A DNA stretch of 64,000 nucleotides from Beverwykella pulmonaria (GCA_001599595.1 BCHH01000013.1:416543-480542), one strand, 5' to 3'; counted from the first letter of the stretch, positions 1-11,679 are shown. Notes: generated from the letters alone by a model not told the origin. Made by a program: numbers and translations.

Positions 1-2
1 CA

Positions 3-239
3 GGTCAGCCTACCCAGGATAACCAAGAGGAAGAGGAGGATAGAATTCAAGAAGAAATTACAGAGTCTGTCCAAGAGGAGTGTTATAAAACCTCTGCAGC
101 CATCTTTGATGTTCCTCTGTACAGGTCAAGCAATAAAACAAGGAGGCAGGTAAAGGGCATGGTAAGTTATATTAAATATAACTTGAACACGTTCCTAACT
201 AGTTCAGCCAAACTTCAACCAATGCCGGCAGATATTATC
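3..239 (+). CDS. Partial open frame running into the N gap
   Basis: The reading frame is open from base 3 to the assembly gap. It encodes a Glu-rich stretch followed by a basic segment (KTRRQVKG). A possible intron begins at GTAAGT (about 162) and ends near 206 at TTCAG, with a CTAAC branch site and an AACACGTTC motif like those in the neighbouring introns. No family is recognised, and it may be part of a mobile element. The 5' end lies outside the window. Confidence 0.25.
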
Positions 240-240
240 T

Positions 241-380
241 NNNNNNNNNNNNNNNNNNNNNNNNNNNNNNNNNNNNNNNNNNNNNNNNNNNNNNNNNNNN
301 NNNNNNNNNNNNNNNNNNNNNNNNNNNNNNNNNNNNNNNNNNNNNNNNNNNNNNNNNNNNNNNNNNNNNNNNNNNNNNNN
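241..380. other. Assembly gap (140 N)
   Basis: A run of 140 N. It abuts the GTC/GTT triplet repeat that starts at 381, so the gap is probably a repeat the assembler could not close. Confidence 0.98.
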
Positions 381-529
381 TCGCCCTCGTCCTCGTCGTT
401 GTCGCCGCCGTCGCCGTCGCCCTCGTCCTCGTTGTCGCCGCCGTCGCCGTCGTCGTCGTTGTCGTCGTTGTCGCCGTCGTCGTTGTCGTCGTTGTCGCCG
501 CCGTCGTCGTCGTTGTCGCCTTCGGCGAC
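381..529. repeat. GTC/GTT triplet microsatellite
   Basis: Imperfect array of TCG/TCC/TTG triplets (units GTCGCC, GTCGTT). On the minus strand it encodes an Asp/Gly/Asn-rich tail (D, N, G, E) belonging to the gene at 381-1072. Confidence 0.9.
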
Positions 530-1072
530 AAGACGGTCATGCTCCTCCATGACTGCGCAGTACCAATCTAAACAAACGTGTTAGCAACGTGTTCCGAACG
601 TGTTGGCCGCAATATCCAAACAGATTCCAAACCTGTTCNAAATATGTTCCACGTACCCTTGATATCCTGGATGTAGGCAGCCCCAGGATTGCCGACGTTG
701 TCGGCATCAGCAACTTGCTCGCCATGAGCTCGCTCTAGGTGAGTGCACAAGGCACCGCGCGACTGGTAGACAGCCTAGAACATGTCAGCAACACGTTCAG
801 AAAGAATTCATTGAACAATTTCCGAACATGTCNGGGAATGGTTTAACTTACTCCACAGAGCTCGCCGCCTACGTCAATGCGGCAGCGGCGCTCGCCNAAA
901 TTGACAAGGACTTCATTGGCTTGGGTGCGCTCAAAAGCGCCCATACCAAGAGGGACAGTCTCAAGGCGCTTGTAGCGCAAGTACGGAATCTGAACGTGTT
1001 AGCAACACGTTCACAATAGGTTCGCAGAACATGTTCAAAACGACTTACGAAGTTGTTCAAGCGGGCAGGCAT
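381..1072 (-). CDS. Unrecognised gene with repeat-bearing introns, 3' end lost in gap
   Basis: Proposed exons on the minus strand: 1072-1049, 989-852, 774-657 and 567 down to the gap. The ATG at 1072 (MPARLNNF) is chosen because the four exons then join with consistent phase. Recognisable pieces are IPYLRYKRLETVPLG, the segment ALCTHLERAHGEQ and the last exon start DWYCAVMEEHDRL, which runs into an Asp/Asn/Gly-rich repeat tail. I do not recognise a family, and a transposon-associated protein is possible. Two single N bases lie inside (639 in an intron, 897 in an exon). All three introns (990-1048, 775-851, 568-656) carry the same hairpin motif near their 3' ends. Exon phases and splice sites agree, which argues for a real gene, but no homolog is known to me. 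Confidence 0.5.
568..1048 (-). repeat. Shared hairpin motif in three introns
   Basis: Each of the introns 990-1048, 775-851 and 568-656 ends (minus strand) with an arm close to GAACGTGTT, a GCT spacer and the complementary arm AACACGTTC, followed within a few bases by the AG acceptor. The branch sequence CTAAC or CTGAC lies at the loop. Further copies of GAACATGTT-type half-sites lie deeper in each intron. The only perfect arm pair is at 988-1008 on the plus strand. Confidence 0.7.
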
Positions 1073-2384
1073 TGTTGTAGTTGTTGTTGATATAGTCGAA
1101 CGTGTTGTGAACGCGTAGTGAACATGTTCGCAACGCGTTCGTTTAAAATTACGCGCCAAGCTTTTAGTGTGCCAAGCCGCCACATTCGGCCGGCGCTAAC
1201 CCTAGATTGTAGTATGCGCCGAGGTCAAAAACCAGTATCGGGTGAGCTGCCTGCACAACGCCACCGTTGCACATGTCTGATCGCGTCGTGGGCTCCACAA
1301 ATAATCTACGCTAAGCCTCCTTAATCAAATCTGTGCACTCCCACGAACTCCCACACAAACACTCTCCTTTGCATCAGGCGCTCATTCATATACCTGCAGA
1401 TGCGACCTCAAGGCAGTGTGGTCTACAAATACTCCAAGCATTTTAGAGCAAATATGCTTATCTGCACTTAGTACCACTCTGTCCCGTGCGTGGCTATTTG
1501 TTCCATCTTTCCACACATCAGCTACTACCTTAAACCCGGTTTTCATAGAGTACGAGAGTCTCTCCTTCTCTCCTATTCTGACAGGAGAAAAGACGCCGCA
1601 AGAATCCAATGACGTCATCGCGGTGCAGCCTCTCGTAAAATGCCACAGCGTCTTCCACGGCCCATTAATCAAGCGAGCAAAGCCCTTACCCATCAGGCGT
1701 TGAATGCCTCGTTTGTCACACCGCTGGGTCACACATTTACGCGCACTAATGAAGAAAGATCATATCCTGAAGGTTGTTTGGCAGGCCAAATCCAATGGCA
1801 CTTTCAAGTACAACTCGGAGCTTTTTACACTCTTTCATGTTTGTTCTTTCTATTCTTCACGTTGGCTCGTTCGTCAGGCCAGGTAAGAATTATGCCATTG
1901 TGATTCTGTGCACTTGTTAGTTTTGAGTGCTGTGGGCACTGGTTCTCGAGTAAATCTATCCTGCGTTGGAGATGATAGCAATAGCTGACCAGTGCACGCA
2001 GCACATGCTTTTCCTTGCTGCCGTCTTTGTCCCACCATCAAAGTCGCGGCAACTTCCGTCAAGGCAACTTAAAAGTACGGCCAAATACCCTCTTACTAGG
2101 GTAGTACTTAAGGGAAAGAGAGCCAGTGATTGGCGGAGCTTGATATAGCTAGCCCGAATAAGGCTAAGTGAATCGGACCGAACGCACGTATTCAGTCGTA
2201 CTCGCACTCTCGGTCTCGCAAACCCCCTCACGATACGATACGAGACGTCGAAACCTCAAAAGATCGTGCGGTAAATAAAGTCATGCAAGATAACGCCAAC
2301 AAGTGTCTCTATATAATCTTTCAGCCTTCTACTTTGTGACAAAATGCACACCATTACCATACCACACTCGTTTTTCCGGGCGCC
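1073..2384. other. Intergenic, repeat-derived
   Basis: 1096-1143 holds four more GAACGTGTT/GAACATGTTC-like half-sites, just upstream of the gene ending at 1072. A 116-codon minus-strand frame at 1382-1732 has no ATG-supported context that I can defend and no recognised family. The rest has no coding signal. The last about 150 bases are the promoter/5' leader of the glucosyltransferase gene. Confidence 0.5.
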
Positions 2385-5173
2385 ATGGGACGACCCAACA
2401 GACCCAACAGCAACGACACGCGTGAACCACACTATTGGCAGGACGAGTTCCACAACGATGCGTCTCGTTTGCCTCATTGGCAGGAGGAATCTCACGATGA
2501 GCCACTTCCTGCCTACGAACTGGAAGCCCCAGATGGATCGGTCCCTGTGAAAGGCAGAACTGGCGTCACTGGTGCATGAACTCGAACAGGACAAGTGATG
2601 ATTTGGTACTAATGTTGCACAGATGATGGACGCCTTGATATTGACCTCGATTCTCATCTCGCAAAAACTCTGGTGCATCTCGTGCCCTCCGGAAAGCAAC
2701 TGAATGCTGGCGACCGCATGAGCCGTCGCTTCACGGTCAAGAAAACTTGGAGAATACGACTAAACATCGTGATTCAAGTCGTTGGAAGCAGGGGCGACGT
2801 GCAGCCTTTCATTGCGCTGGGTCAGGAACTGTATCGGAGATACGGACATCGAGTCAGACTGGCAACACACAACACATTTCAAGATTTTGTGCTGGAATCC
2901 GGACTCGAGTTCTTCCCCATCGGCGGCGACCCTAAGGAGCTTATGGCGTACATGGTGAAGAATCCTGGCTTGATCCCGAGCATGAAGAGCCTGCGCGAAG
3001 GCGATATTCAACGCAAGCGCACGATGATGTCAGAGCTGCTGGACGGCTGCTGGAAGTCATGCATCGAGTCCGATCCGCAATCGCAGCGACCATTCGTCGC
3101 GGATGCTATTATCGCCAATCCACCGAGCTTTGCGCATATACATTGTGCGCAGGCGCTCGGCGTGCCACTTCATCTAATGTTCACCATGCCGTGGAGTAGC
3201 ACCCGCGCATTTCCCCATCCACTGGCGAACTTCAAAGTAGGCAAACTGGATCCATTGACAGTGAACTATGCGAGCTACGGCATTGTCGAGTGGCTCACCT
3301 GGCAAGGCTTGGGGGACATAATCAACAAGTGGAGGAGTGCGACCTTGGATCTGGAGCCTGTGCCTACATCTGTAGGGCCATCGCTTGCTGAATCCCTCAA
3401 AATCCCCTTTTCGTACTGTTGGTCCCCAGCCCTTGTCCCCAAGCCGCAGGACTGGGCTTCACACATTGATGTGTGTGGCTTCTTCTTCCGAGATGCAGCG
3501 CCTTATACACCGCCAAACGATATAGATAACTTCCTCCGCGCTGGACCGCCCCCTGTCTACATAGGATTCGGCAGCATAGTCATCGACGATCCAGAGAAGA
3601 TGACGGCACTGATTTTGGAGTCAGTTCGTATATGCGGTGTGCGAGCCATTATATCGAGAGGCTGGAGTAAACTTGGAGGGAATCTTACTTCATACGATAC
3701 TGGTAAGGTGTTGTTTATAGGCGATTGCCCACACGAGTGGCTTTTTCAACATGTCTCGGCTGTTGTTCACCACGGCGGCGCAGGGACCGCGGCTTGTGGA
3801 CTGCGTAATGCCTGCCCAACCTTCATTGTTCCTTTTTTTGGCGAGTATGGGAAGCCCTTTTCTAACTTGATATATCCCACTCTGCTGACATGGCTCCTTG
3901 CAGCCAACCCTTCTGGGGCAAAATGGTCGCGACCGCAGGCGCAGGTCCTCCACCCATCCACCACAAATCATTGACCAGCAAGAACTTGGCACAAGCGATT
4001 AACTTCTGCTTGCTTCCAGAGACAATGTTGGCTGCTCAAGAGATCTCCGCAACAATGGCGACAGAGCACGGCGTCGAAGCCGCTGCACATTCGTTCCACG
4101 CCAATTTGCCTATCGATATGATGCAGTGCGACCTCCTCCCTGATCGCCCAGCCGCTTGGATATACAAGAAATCATCAATCAAGTTGTGCAAATTAGCTGC
4201 TCAGATCCTTGTGGAGCAATTCGTTATTGAGCCGAAAGATCTGAAATTGTGAGTGCAAGTTCCAAACTCGTGCAATTACGCTCGCATCCAATTTGGAGAA
4301 GCTGATATGTACATACGTAGGTACTCCTCTTCCCCGATCTCCATCTCTAGAGAACGCTGGGACCCCGTGACTAGCACCGTTTCGGCCGGAACACGCATCG
4401 TGTCGGATATGACTACCGGGACGACGGGCATATTCCTCGACCCATACATGGAGCTTCGTCGCAGCCAGACCCAGAATGCGAACGCAGATGCAAACCACAC
4501 TGGCACTCACCAGTCCGGCCTCAAGACCGCAGGCAAAATGGCCGGCGCCTCTGCCAAGAGCTTTGGCAAAATGTACATGGGCATGGTCAAGGGCATGGTG
4601 GTGGATCTACCAGTTGCAGCAGCGGAGGGGTTCAGAGCCGTGCCGAAGTTGTACGGTGAGGAGGTGTTGAATCATGGGGAGGTGAGCGATTGGAAGAGTG
4701 GGGCGAGTGTGGCGGGGAGAAGTTTTAAGCATGGAATTGCGGATGGGGTAAACGACCTTTTTGTGAAGCCAGTGAGGGATGGGAAGAAGGATGGTGCATT
4801 AGGTTTCGTGAAAGGCGTCGGGAAGGGAAGTCTGGGTTTCACGAGTAAAACGGCATCAGGTTAGTGGTTTTTCTTCCAGTTCTTTTACCTTGGCCCGGAA
4901 AGCTATATATTAACAGCTACTACAGCGATTATCGGCCTCGTGGCATATCCCGGCCAGGGCATCTGTAAATCCATTCGGCATGCTGCAATGTCAGCGACAA
5001 GAAAGATGATAGCGGCACGACGACACCTCGAAGGGGAGTACCTGGCTAGAAACGAAGCTGGAGAGAAAGAGGAAGAAAGGGTGCTCTACATGTTTGAGGC
5101 GTTGAGAATGGCGACGTTAACGACTGCAGGCTCGTCGACAGCAACGACATCATCTGCGGCATCGACTGCATGA
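2385..5173 (+). CDS. Sterol 3-beta-glucosyltransferase-like protein (ATG26/UGT80 family)
   Basis: Five exons: 2385-2571, 2623-3844, 3904-4248, 4321-4859 and 4926-5173, giving 846 residues. All introns are GT-AG and phases agree; the ATG at 2385 is in phase with exon 2. Residues about 64-75 (DDGRLDIDLDSHL) are the usual lead-in. IVIQVVGSRGDVQPF (about 112) starts the GT28-type N domain and HHGGAGT (about 447), then GDQPFWG across intron 2, mark the UDP-sugar-binding C domain. These enzymes move glucose from UDP-glucose to sterols at membranes. Unlike true Atg26 there is no PH/GRAM region upstream. The last about 260 residues (GKMYMGMVKGMVVDLP, FVKGVGKGSLGF) form a Gly/Lys-rich extension common in fungal members and resembling lipid-transfer-protein tails. 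Sterol as acceptor is inferred from the family. Confidence 0.9.
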
Positions 5174-6267
5174 GTGCGCGATTGAACGGTCGGGCGTTGC
5201 AACATTGCAGGAGTTTGGGCAACGACAAGGGCATTTGAAGGAGTTCATCACGCTTATTTATTTCGGCTGCCTGGGCAATCGTTTGCCCCGGATGACCATT
5301 GTTTTCTAGCTGGCGTTGGGGCTTAAACCATAGGCTGTGCCCCGTCTAGACCAGGAGCGATCGTAGCTTTGGAGAGGTTGAATTTGAGTTAGATTACCGA
5401 CAGCAGGACGGCTGAACAAAGCGAGTCTAAGGAAAACACCATCGTCGTAGATATACGCGCTCGCGAAGGACTGGGTGTGGCAGACAGGGAAAGTGGGGTC
5501 AGCCAATTTCTCCAATACCTGAAGATGTCTTACTACTTCCCGCTTCCACCACCGCTACAAACTCCAGAGCTTATTAGGCAACACAACGTGGAATAATTAA
5601 CACCTTCAACTGGACGCTAATGTAAGTATCATAATGCAAACAGACCGACACTATTCTCTTCAAATCCTTCCCCAATTAGCCATCAGTGCACCGACCACTG
5701 CAAGCGTAAAAGATAAATTTTAAGCTTCAATGCTTGTATTTCCACCGCATCCTGATTCGCTAGCAAACGGGGAGCTCATGAAATCGGCGCTAACCGCATC
5801 CAGACCCATCATAGAACCCGGGAACACCACGTTCCGAGTGTGGCATTTCCGCTACTACGATTTCCTGATCTGCAAACGCCACGCTGATTGCACTGCCTTG
5901 TTTGGCACGGTAGTGAATCAAGATCACCAAGGACTGAGTTATGATTGGATCGCAAGCGAAACGGAACTCACTTTTCCCGTCGTGTTTGTCACGATGATTG
6001 CTGCTTTGGTACAGGGGAGCTGGAGAACGCGAAATTGGGCACGGATGAAATTCTAAATGAGGAGTTTCTGGGTGCGTGCCATTGAGAGGAGATCAGGTGG
6101 CTCGGGTTGGGAGCTCCCGCGGGCTGCGTGAGAGGAGAAGAGAGAAGAGGAGAAGGAGAAGGAGAGAAGGTTTAAAAGCTGTGTTCCCCTATCCTCAGGT
6201 TTGACCTCGATAATCAAAGAACTCTTCTTCTCACAAAAATCTCTCTCCACGTCCCATATATATCACC
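5174..6267. other. Intergenic region
   Basis: No gene recognised. A 108-codon frame at 5730-6056 (+) lacks a recognisable domain. The A/G-rich stretch 6127-6170 and the region to 6267 are likely the promoter and 5' leader of the GPI-protein gene. Confidence 0.5.
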
Positions 6268-7292
6268 ATGCGTTACCTTGCCACCCTAGCCCTTGTGGGC
6301 GCCGCTATGGCCCAGAACATGTCAGTGTGTGATAAGTATACCACAATACTACTCAAAGAGAACAATGCAACGAACCAGTATACCCTTCTGACATTGCTCG
6401 TTAATACCGTTGTCATTGGTTAGCTTTCTCATCTCCAATCTCCCCTCCTCCCCAGCTCTAACAACCACAGGCAACTATACCCAGCCCAACAAGAACGCCG
6501 TCCCTGGCATCCTCGCCAAGGGCGAATACATGGGGACAGCTGTGAACCTCCTCCCCTACTTCGATGGGACCCTCCTCTCCACCAACCAAGGCGGAAAGTC
6601 AGGCGTATCAGTAAACTTCCTCGATGATGGGGGCGCAGAGCCACTCAAGAAGAACATGCCCGCCAACGGCACAGCGTCGAAGCAATAGTACGTCTTCTCG
6701 CCCTTCTCGCCATTCTATCCCTCTCGCATCGCAATTACTAACGTGCAGCAGTCTCCTTCTCACACATCTCTATCAATTCTTCGGCTCCCTCCTCGGCTGC
6801 TCCAAGTACGGTACCACGGGGTTCCCAGCATACACCGGCGACAGCATGGCCTCCGTACATACTTTCATGGCGCTTTCACCTGCAGAACTCGGATACTTCA
6901 TCACGCAAGTCGGTCTCGCAGCGACTTCCTTTGGTATCTCCACCGAAGACGTGACGGCCGTCGCGAGTGTGCTGAACAAACTCTTCGGATATAGATGCAG
7001 CCCGCCTACCACCGTAATCTCGGAGATGAATATGACGCTAAATAGTATTTGTCAGAATGCAGAATGCCCACTGGATCCAATGGCGACGTGTGCTGCGTAT
7101 CCGATGAATGGAACCGTGGCGGAGCCACAGACGGCGATAATAAATGTGACTAGTATGATGCCGACAGCAACGGGGACGATGACGCCGAGTTCTACGATGA
7201 TGAGTGGGCTGATTTCTACGGGTGCGGCTGGGAGCGTGGGTGTGGGGATGAGGATTGCTGTTGGTGCGTTGGCGGTCGGCCTTGCTTTGTAA
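6268..7292 (+). CDS. Secreted GPI-anchored Cys-containing surface protein
   Basis: Exons 6268-6320, 6424-6687 and 6749-7292 give 286 residues. A short signal peptide (MRYLATLALVGAAMAQN) opens the protein. The mature part has spaced cysteines in the contexts LLGCSKYG, YRCSPPT and ICQNAECPLDPMATC, typical of a fungal cell-surface family of unknown function. The C terminus turns Ser/Thr/Gly-rich and then hydrophobic (IAVGALAVGLAL), as expected for a GPI attachment signal. The acceptor of intron 2 is ambiguous by three bases (6749 or 6752), which changes one codon only. Location on the plasma membrane or cell wall is inferred from the signal peptide and tail. Confidence 0.8.
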
Positions 7293-7492
7293 TTTGAAAG
7301 GTGTAATACCAGTTTGTTGGTTCTTAGAGCGCGGACGCATTAATTATTGTTCTAATCAAATCCGTGGTTAGTTTGATAGCAATGTTAGTTGTGCAAATAA
7401 TCATTCGAAGTGAAATAAGAACATTTTTAAGTTAAAGGTTTTTACAAGTGAATCTCGTGTGTAATGTCCGAGTATATTGGAATACCTCACAT

Positions 7493-8748
7493 TCAAGCCC
7501 AAGCAGTCGTAGCACCAATAGCAGCCCCAGAGGCCGGAAGAAGGAAGTTGCTCGCTTGGATTTTGCCATTGGCAGCGCGTGCCCCGTTAACTAGACTCAC
7601 ATCCACACTCTTAAACGCACTGTCGGGCCACGTCGCACTCGAGCTCCACGAGTTCCCGCTCAAGGTCTGGCTCCCACTAATGCTCACTTGCGCGCTATTC
7701 GTCGTAGATGCCTTGTTGCTAGCTGCAATGTTGTTGCTGAGGACTGTCACGGCCGTCTTAAGATTGAAGCCCACATCGCCGTTGTTGTATGCGGTGTTAC
7801 GCAGCATGACAAAGTTGCCGGTTTGTGAGTTGTCGGTGAAGCCTTTGGCGGCATTGTTGAAGGCGATGCAGTTGGAGATGTTGTGGTTGGCCGGGCCAAT
7901 ATCGCCTGCATTGCCGCCACCGAGCTTGAACCCGTTACCATCTCCAGCGAAGTCTGTGAAATCCCAGCGATTGACACCATTGCCCCAGGATATGGTGTCG
8001 ATGACGGTAACCTTGGACTTAAATTCCCTGAAGTCCACACATTAGCCTGAACACTTCAACTTCGCGATTCACAATACAGGGCACCAGCGTACCAAAGATC
8101 CAACCCATCATCGACGTTCTCCCATAGTCTAGCGCCCTTCAAGATGTTGCCCTCTCCGCTCCCTTCCTTACACCCGAAGCCATCCGCGCTCTCTCCATTC
8201 TTCCTCGGATCGCGATTACGATAGCTATCCAAGTAGTAAATCTTGTTGTTAGCCGAGGTGCCTTGCATCTGGAATCCAGTCTCATAATTGTCGTGCGTCA
8301 CTATGCGCTCGAAATAGTTGTTGGACGACGAGTCCATATACACGCCGTACGGGCCATTGATCAAAGTGATGCCAATGAAGTTCCAGTAATTCGCGGCTTG
8401 AATGTGGAACGTGCCGCGGTCCTTGCTTGCAATGCTGCTGTCGAGGGCCCCGGGGGTGCTGGGCAACGCTTCACCATCGACAATAGGCACCTCTGTTCCG
8501 TAAGCAGCGAGGGTGTACGGATTGGCTGCAGTCCCGGATTTTGTGATTTGAATGTTGGTCGTGGGGGAGTATGTGCCGCCGCGGAGATAGATAGTGTCGC
8601 CGGCCACGGCCTTGTCGACAGCGGATTGGATAGACTTCAAGGGAGCAGTCAAGCTTCCAGCTGCAGTGTCCACGCCCGTGGGTGAAACATAGATGGTCGC
8701 CGCCAGAATGCAGGGTAGGGCGGCGAGAAGGACGTGCAGATTCAACAT
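7493..8748 (-). CDS. Secreted pectate lyase-like protein (PL9 type, parallel beta-helix)
   Basis: Two exons on the minus strand, 8748-8093 and 8027-7493, give 396 residues. The intron (8028-8092) restores the family motif DDGLDLWEFKS across the junction. The first 17 residues are a signal peptide (MLNLHVLLAALPCILAA). Then come YVSPTGVDTAAGSLTAPLK and repeated beta-helix turns, with ADGFGCK and DDGLDLWEF supplying the Asp residues expected to hold calcium and GNGFKLGG the likely catalytic Lys region. The family cleaves polygalacturonate by beta-elimination outside the cell. Length is normal. Enzyme class is well supported; exact substrate is inferred. Confidence 0.9.
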
Positions 8749-9754
8749 GGTACCAATGATGAGGGTTTAAAACAAAAGACAGTCATTTGACGTCCAAGTG
8801 AGAAACGCAAGACGAATACGTCCCGTCATATACCCAACTCCAGCGCTTCGCTAATGAGTATTCCAATCGGCCCGCCATTGGTGTGAATTGAATTCCCAAG
8901 AAGTTATCACTAGAATTGTGTCCGTGTTTCTCCGCCTGGGTTACAAGATGGCTGCTTCCAACTTCTTTCCGGTGTCGTGTTGAAGCTTCCGTCGCTAAGA
9001 GACAGGGGTTTTATATTAATTCCCCGATTAGGCGTTTCAACTTCGGTTCCACAAATCGGAGAAGGGCTTGGCTGGGCCGCTGCTCGAACGGCATACGGGT
9101 CGATGGACGGCCTGGTCTTGGTCCTAGTTGGCACGGAGAAATGCCAGGGGCTTGGGAAGGAAAGGCTTGAAGAGAGACTTGCGATCGCACCGACAATCCA
9201 GAGGGAGATGAGCTCTCAGGAACAATACTCATGTTCGCAATAGAGACGCCAGAAAATTCCTAAAAGTGATTCACTAATCTATACTTGATTCGTTCAAAGG
9301 AACAAGTGCAATTACAGGCAACACTCGAACAGACGAGGCCTTCGCAAGACGCAAGAAACAGATTATGGAAGGCACTTTAAAGCTCATAGACCTTGAAAGG
9401 CGCGAGGACAGCACCAGTCCTCGCATATAGAACAGTGTTGTAAAATTAAAGAGTGCGTAGCATGTTGTTGATGAAAGCAAACACTAGTCAGATGGAATGC
9501 AGGTTGTTTGGCAAGTAGAATTTATATATAGAGGGAAGAGCGCGGCCGTTTACTAAGCAGATTCAATTGCCTCGGAGCAGCATTTATAACTCGGCCCGCT
9601 CCGGATCCTAGCATACGTCACCACGAGGCTGTGTCCCCGCTTCAGCACCAGCTACAAAAGACTTCCGCACAACCGACACACGCCTTTGCTTCACACATAC
9701 ACACATGTAATCTCTTGCCTTGAACCTTTATAACACACGACTCAATCTACCACA
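8749..9754. other. Intergenic region
   Basis: No gene recognised. Overlapping frames of 70-90 codons on both strands at 8910-9243 shadow each other and carry no domain. The left part is the promoter of the pectate lyase gene and the right part, with a pyrimidine-rich leader from about 9640, the promoter of the CUE-type gene. Confidence 0.6.
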
Positions 9755-10027
9755 ATGTCTGCCCATCACCCTTCCGAACACCAGCGCCCGCGCCGAACAG
9801 ACACAGACCTGCTCCCCCAGGGCAGCGAGCGCACCGAGCAACTGGAGACGATGCAAATGTTCGAAGCCTCGAAAGAGCAAAGCCAAGCGGACAAGGACCA
9901 AGAGACGCTAGTGCGGGAGTTTCCCAAGATCGACTCAACTCTGATTGCGGCCATCTACAGTGATTCAAATAGTCTAGGCGCGACGAGGGAGATGCTGCAG
10001 GCGCTGTCGGCGGATGAGGGGCAATAG
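9755..10027 (+). CDS. Small CUE-domain-like protein
   Basis: Single exon, 90 residues, ATG at 9755. The N-terminal half is polar and charged. The C-terminal half (REFPKIDSTLIAAIYSD, then TREMLQAL) matches the three-helix CUE fold: a Phe-Pro near helix 1, an LIAAIY core and a Leu pair in helix 3. CUE domains bind ubiquitin. The protein is a common short fungal type with no enzymatic domain, so a role in ubiquitin recognition is inference. An upstream frame from 9720 is out of phase and is ignored. Confidence 0.75.
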   Translation: MSAHHPSEHQRPRRTDTDLLPQGSERTEQLETMQMFEASKEQSQADKDQETLVREFPKIDSTLIAAIYSDSNSLGATREMLQALSADEGQ

Positions 10028-10490
10028 TTGGAGATTCAAAAAGGGAACCCATGCCGGAATGCTACAGATTATGATGAGCTGGAACGATATAGGATGGTGT
10101 GGCCATGGATATGAGAAGGCGTTGGAGTCAAGTTTGATAACCCGGGGACTTTCACCCGGTCGATGTTTGGACTAGGAAAGGATATTCTGTTACGGCTACC
10201 ACCACACGGTGATGATTCTCCACGAGGAATGGAGTTTTGAGACGTACTTTCAAGACCATTAGATTTATATCCGTGAAGCTCATGCTCCTCTGCTCCAACG
10301 CTTGAGCCCTAGCTCGCAAAGGAAACAATCCCGCTTTCTCTTTCTTTCATTTCATCCTCTCTTATATTTTATCTCTAAAAAGGCTGCTTACCTTTGAGGC
10401 TTCGCCATTTCCAGAAAGGTATCACCACTCCGGCTCGATATTCACTGCCTTCACTGAATCCTCTCATTCATTAATCTCGTGCAAACAGAC
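10028..10490. other. Intergenic region
   Basis: No gene seen. A good 5' splice site (AAGGTATCA, about 10416) and an acceptor CAAACAG (ends 10488) could frame an intron in the 5' leader of the next gene. Confidence 0.5.
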
Positions 10491-11095
10491 ATGCATTCTA
10501 CATTAAATCACAAAAAATCTCTGTACTCATAATCTTCGCTGGCGCCTTCGCCAGCCCTTCCCGCTTCGATGGGCTCCATACCGCCCTCCAAGCCTCTGGC
10601 TGCCCGACCTTCTATACCTGCATTCCTTCCTTGGATCCTACTGATCCAGTATTCCTCTCAATCTGTCAGGATGCAAATGAGACATGCTTGAAATACTCTT
10701 TACCACTTTTTGAAACTGGTAAAAATATTGTTCCCTTCGAGAATAGAGATATGATGGAGATTCATACACACACGACTCATCTTGGATAGCATACGAGCGA
10801 AGGCCTCGTGTTCTTCTATCCCAGCTTTCTATCTGTTCGCCAACCTGAAATACCGGAACTGTTGAAACACTTCCACTGGATGCGACAGCTGATATTGATG
10901 GGTCATCGATTCCTCGAACATGTGAACTATCTCGACGCTTCCATAACAGACGACCGAGTCCAACAGAATGGATTTGTCACGTATGGCGGAGGCAGTCAAT
11001 CGTCTGAAGGATCGATATATATTCAAGGAGTGTGGAAGCCATTCCGAACTGATAGCTCGCACAAGAACTATACATACCTATGTCAGGGGAACTAA
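10491..11095 (+). CDS. Possible small secreted protein, start broken by an A6 run
   Basis: A continuous frame encodes a hydrophobic leader (ISVLIIFAGAFASPS), then SGCPTFYTCIP and ICQDANETCLKY with four regularly spaced Cys, then LVFFYPSFLS and onward to TAA at 11093. An in-frame TAG at 10787 lies inside a plausible 84-bp intron (10719-10802, GTAAAA to AAG) that keeps phase (exon join ETG-LVFF). The only nearby ATG, at 10491 (MHSTLNHK), is out of phase with the leader by an A6 homopolymer at about 10512-10517; one extra A would restore it. Either an assembly error, a real frameshift, or a missed upstream exon joined at the acceptor ending 10488. Effector-like features only; no family recognised. 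Confidence 0.4.
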
Positions 11096-11679
11096 CTAGA
11101 ACAAGTAATAAAGAAACACGTAGGACACATAACAAGTTCACTAACTGGCACTGGAACGGGACGTGCTTTTACGGGATAGTATGAAGAGAGGGATTTTGAT
11201 ATACAATTCTGGCAAGAGGCTAAAAAGATTATGCTGGTGTTATAAAGCCGTTGTGATGACGGGCTCGGTCTTCACTATTGTGGATGCGGTGGGTGCAATG
11301 ATAGGATAAGTTGGCTCTATTTCATGCTACACTAAGATGGAGAGTGAAGAGGTTCTCAGGAAGATCAACCCTATATTCAGCGGGGCATGGTCCGGGCGTT
11401 AGCCGTGCATGCTTTGAGCGCGATGCAATGCTATGAACGGCATACGCATCGCGCGCTCATGTGATTTGTAGCGAGCCTGACGAGTAGCACCGTCACATGT
11501 AACTGCCTTAGCCCTCTAAACCTCTATCTTCTTGCCAATAACTAATGCAACGCGTGGATTCCGTCAATTAATTGTATAGCAAGCTCTCTAGGATCCATTG
11601 TTAATAGGTGGTGTGGAAAGTAATCGCGAGAATTGAAAACTGTGGCGCGTTTTGCGGAGGCTGGCGGAAACCATATGAT

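Noticed and set aside
1382..1732. 116-codon minus-strand frame
   Set aside because: No recognised domain, no splice context and a rival frame on the other strand; mentioned only within the intergenic note.
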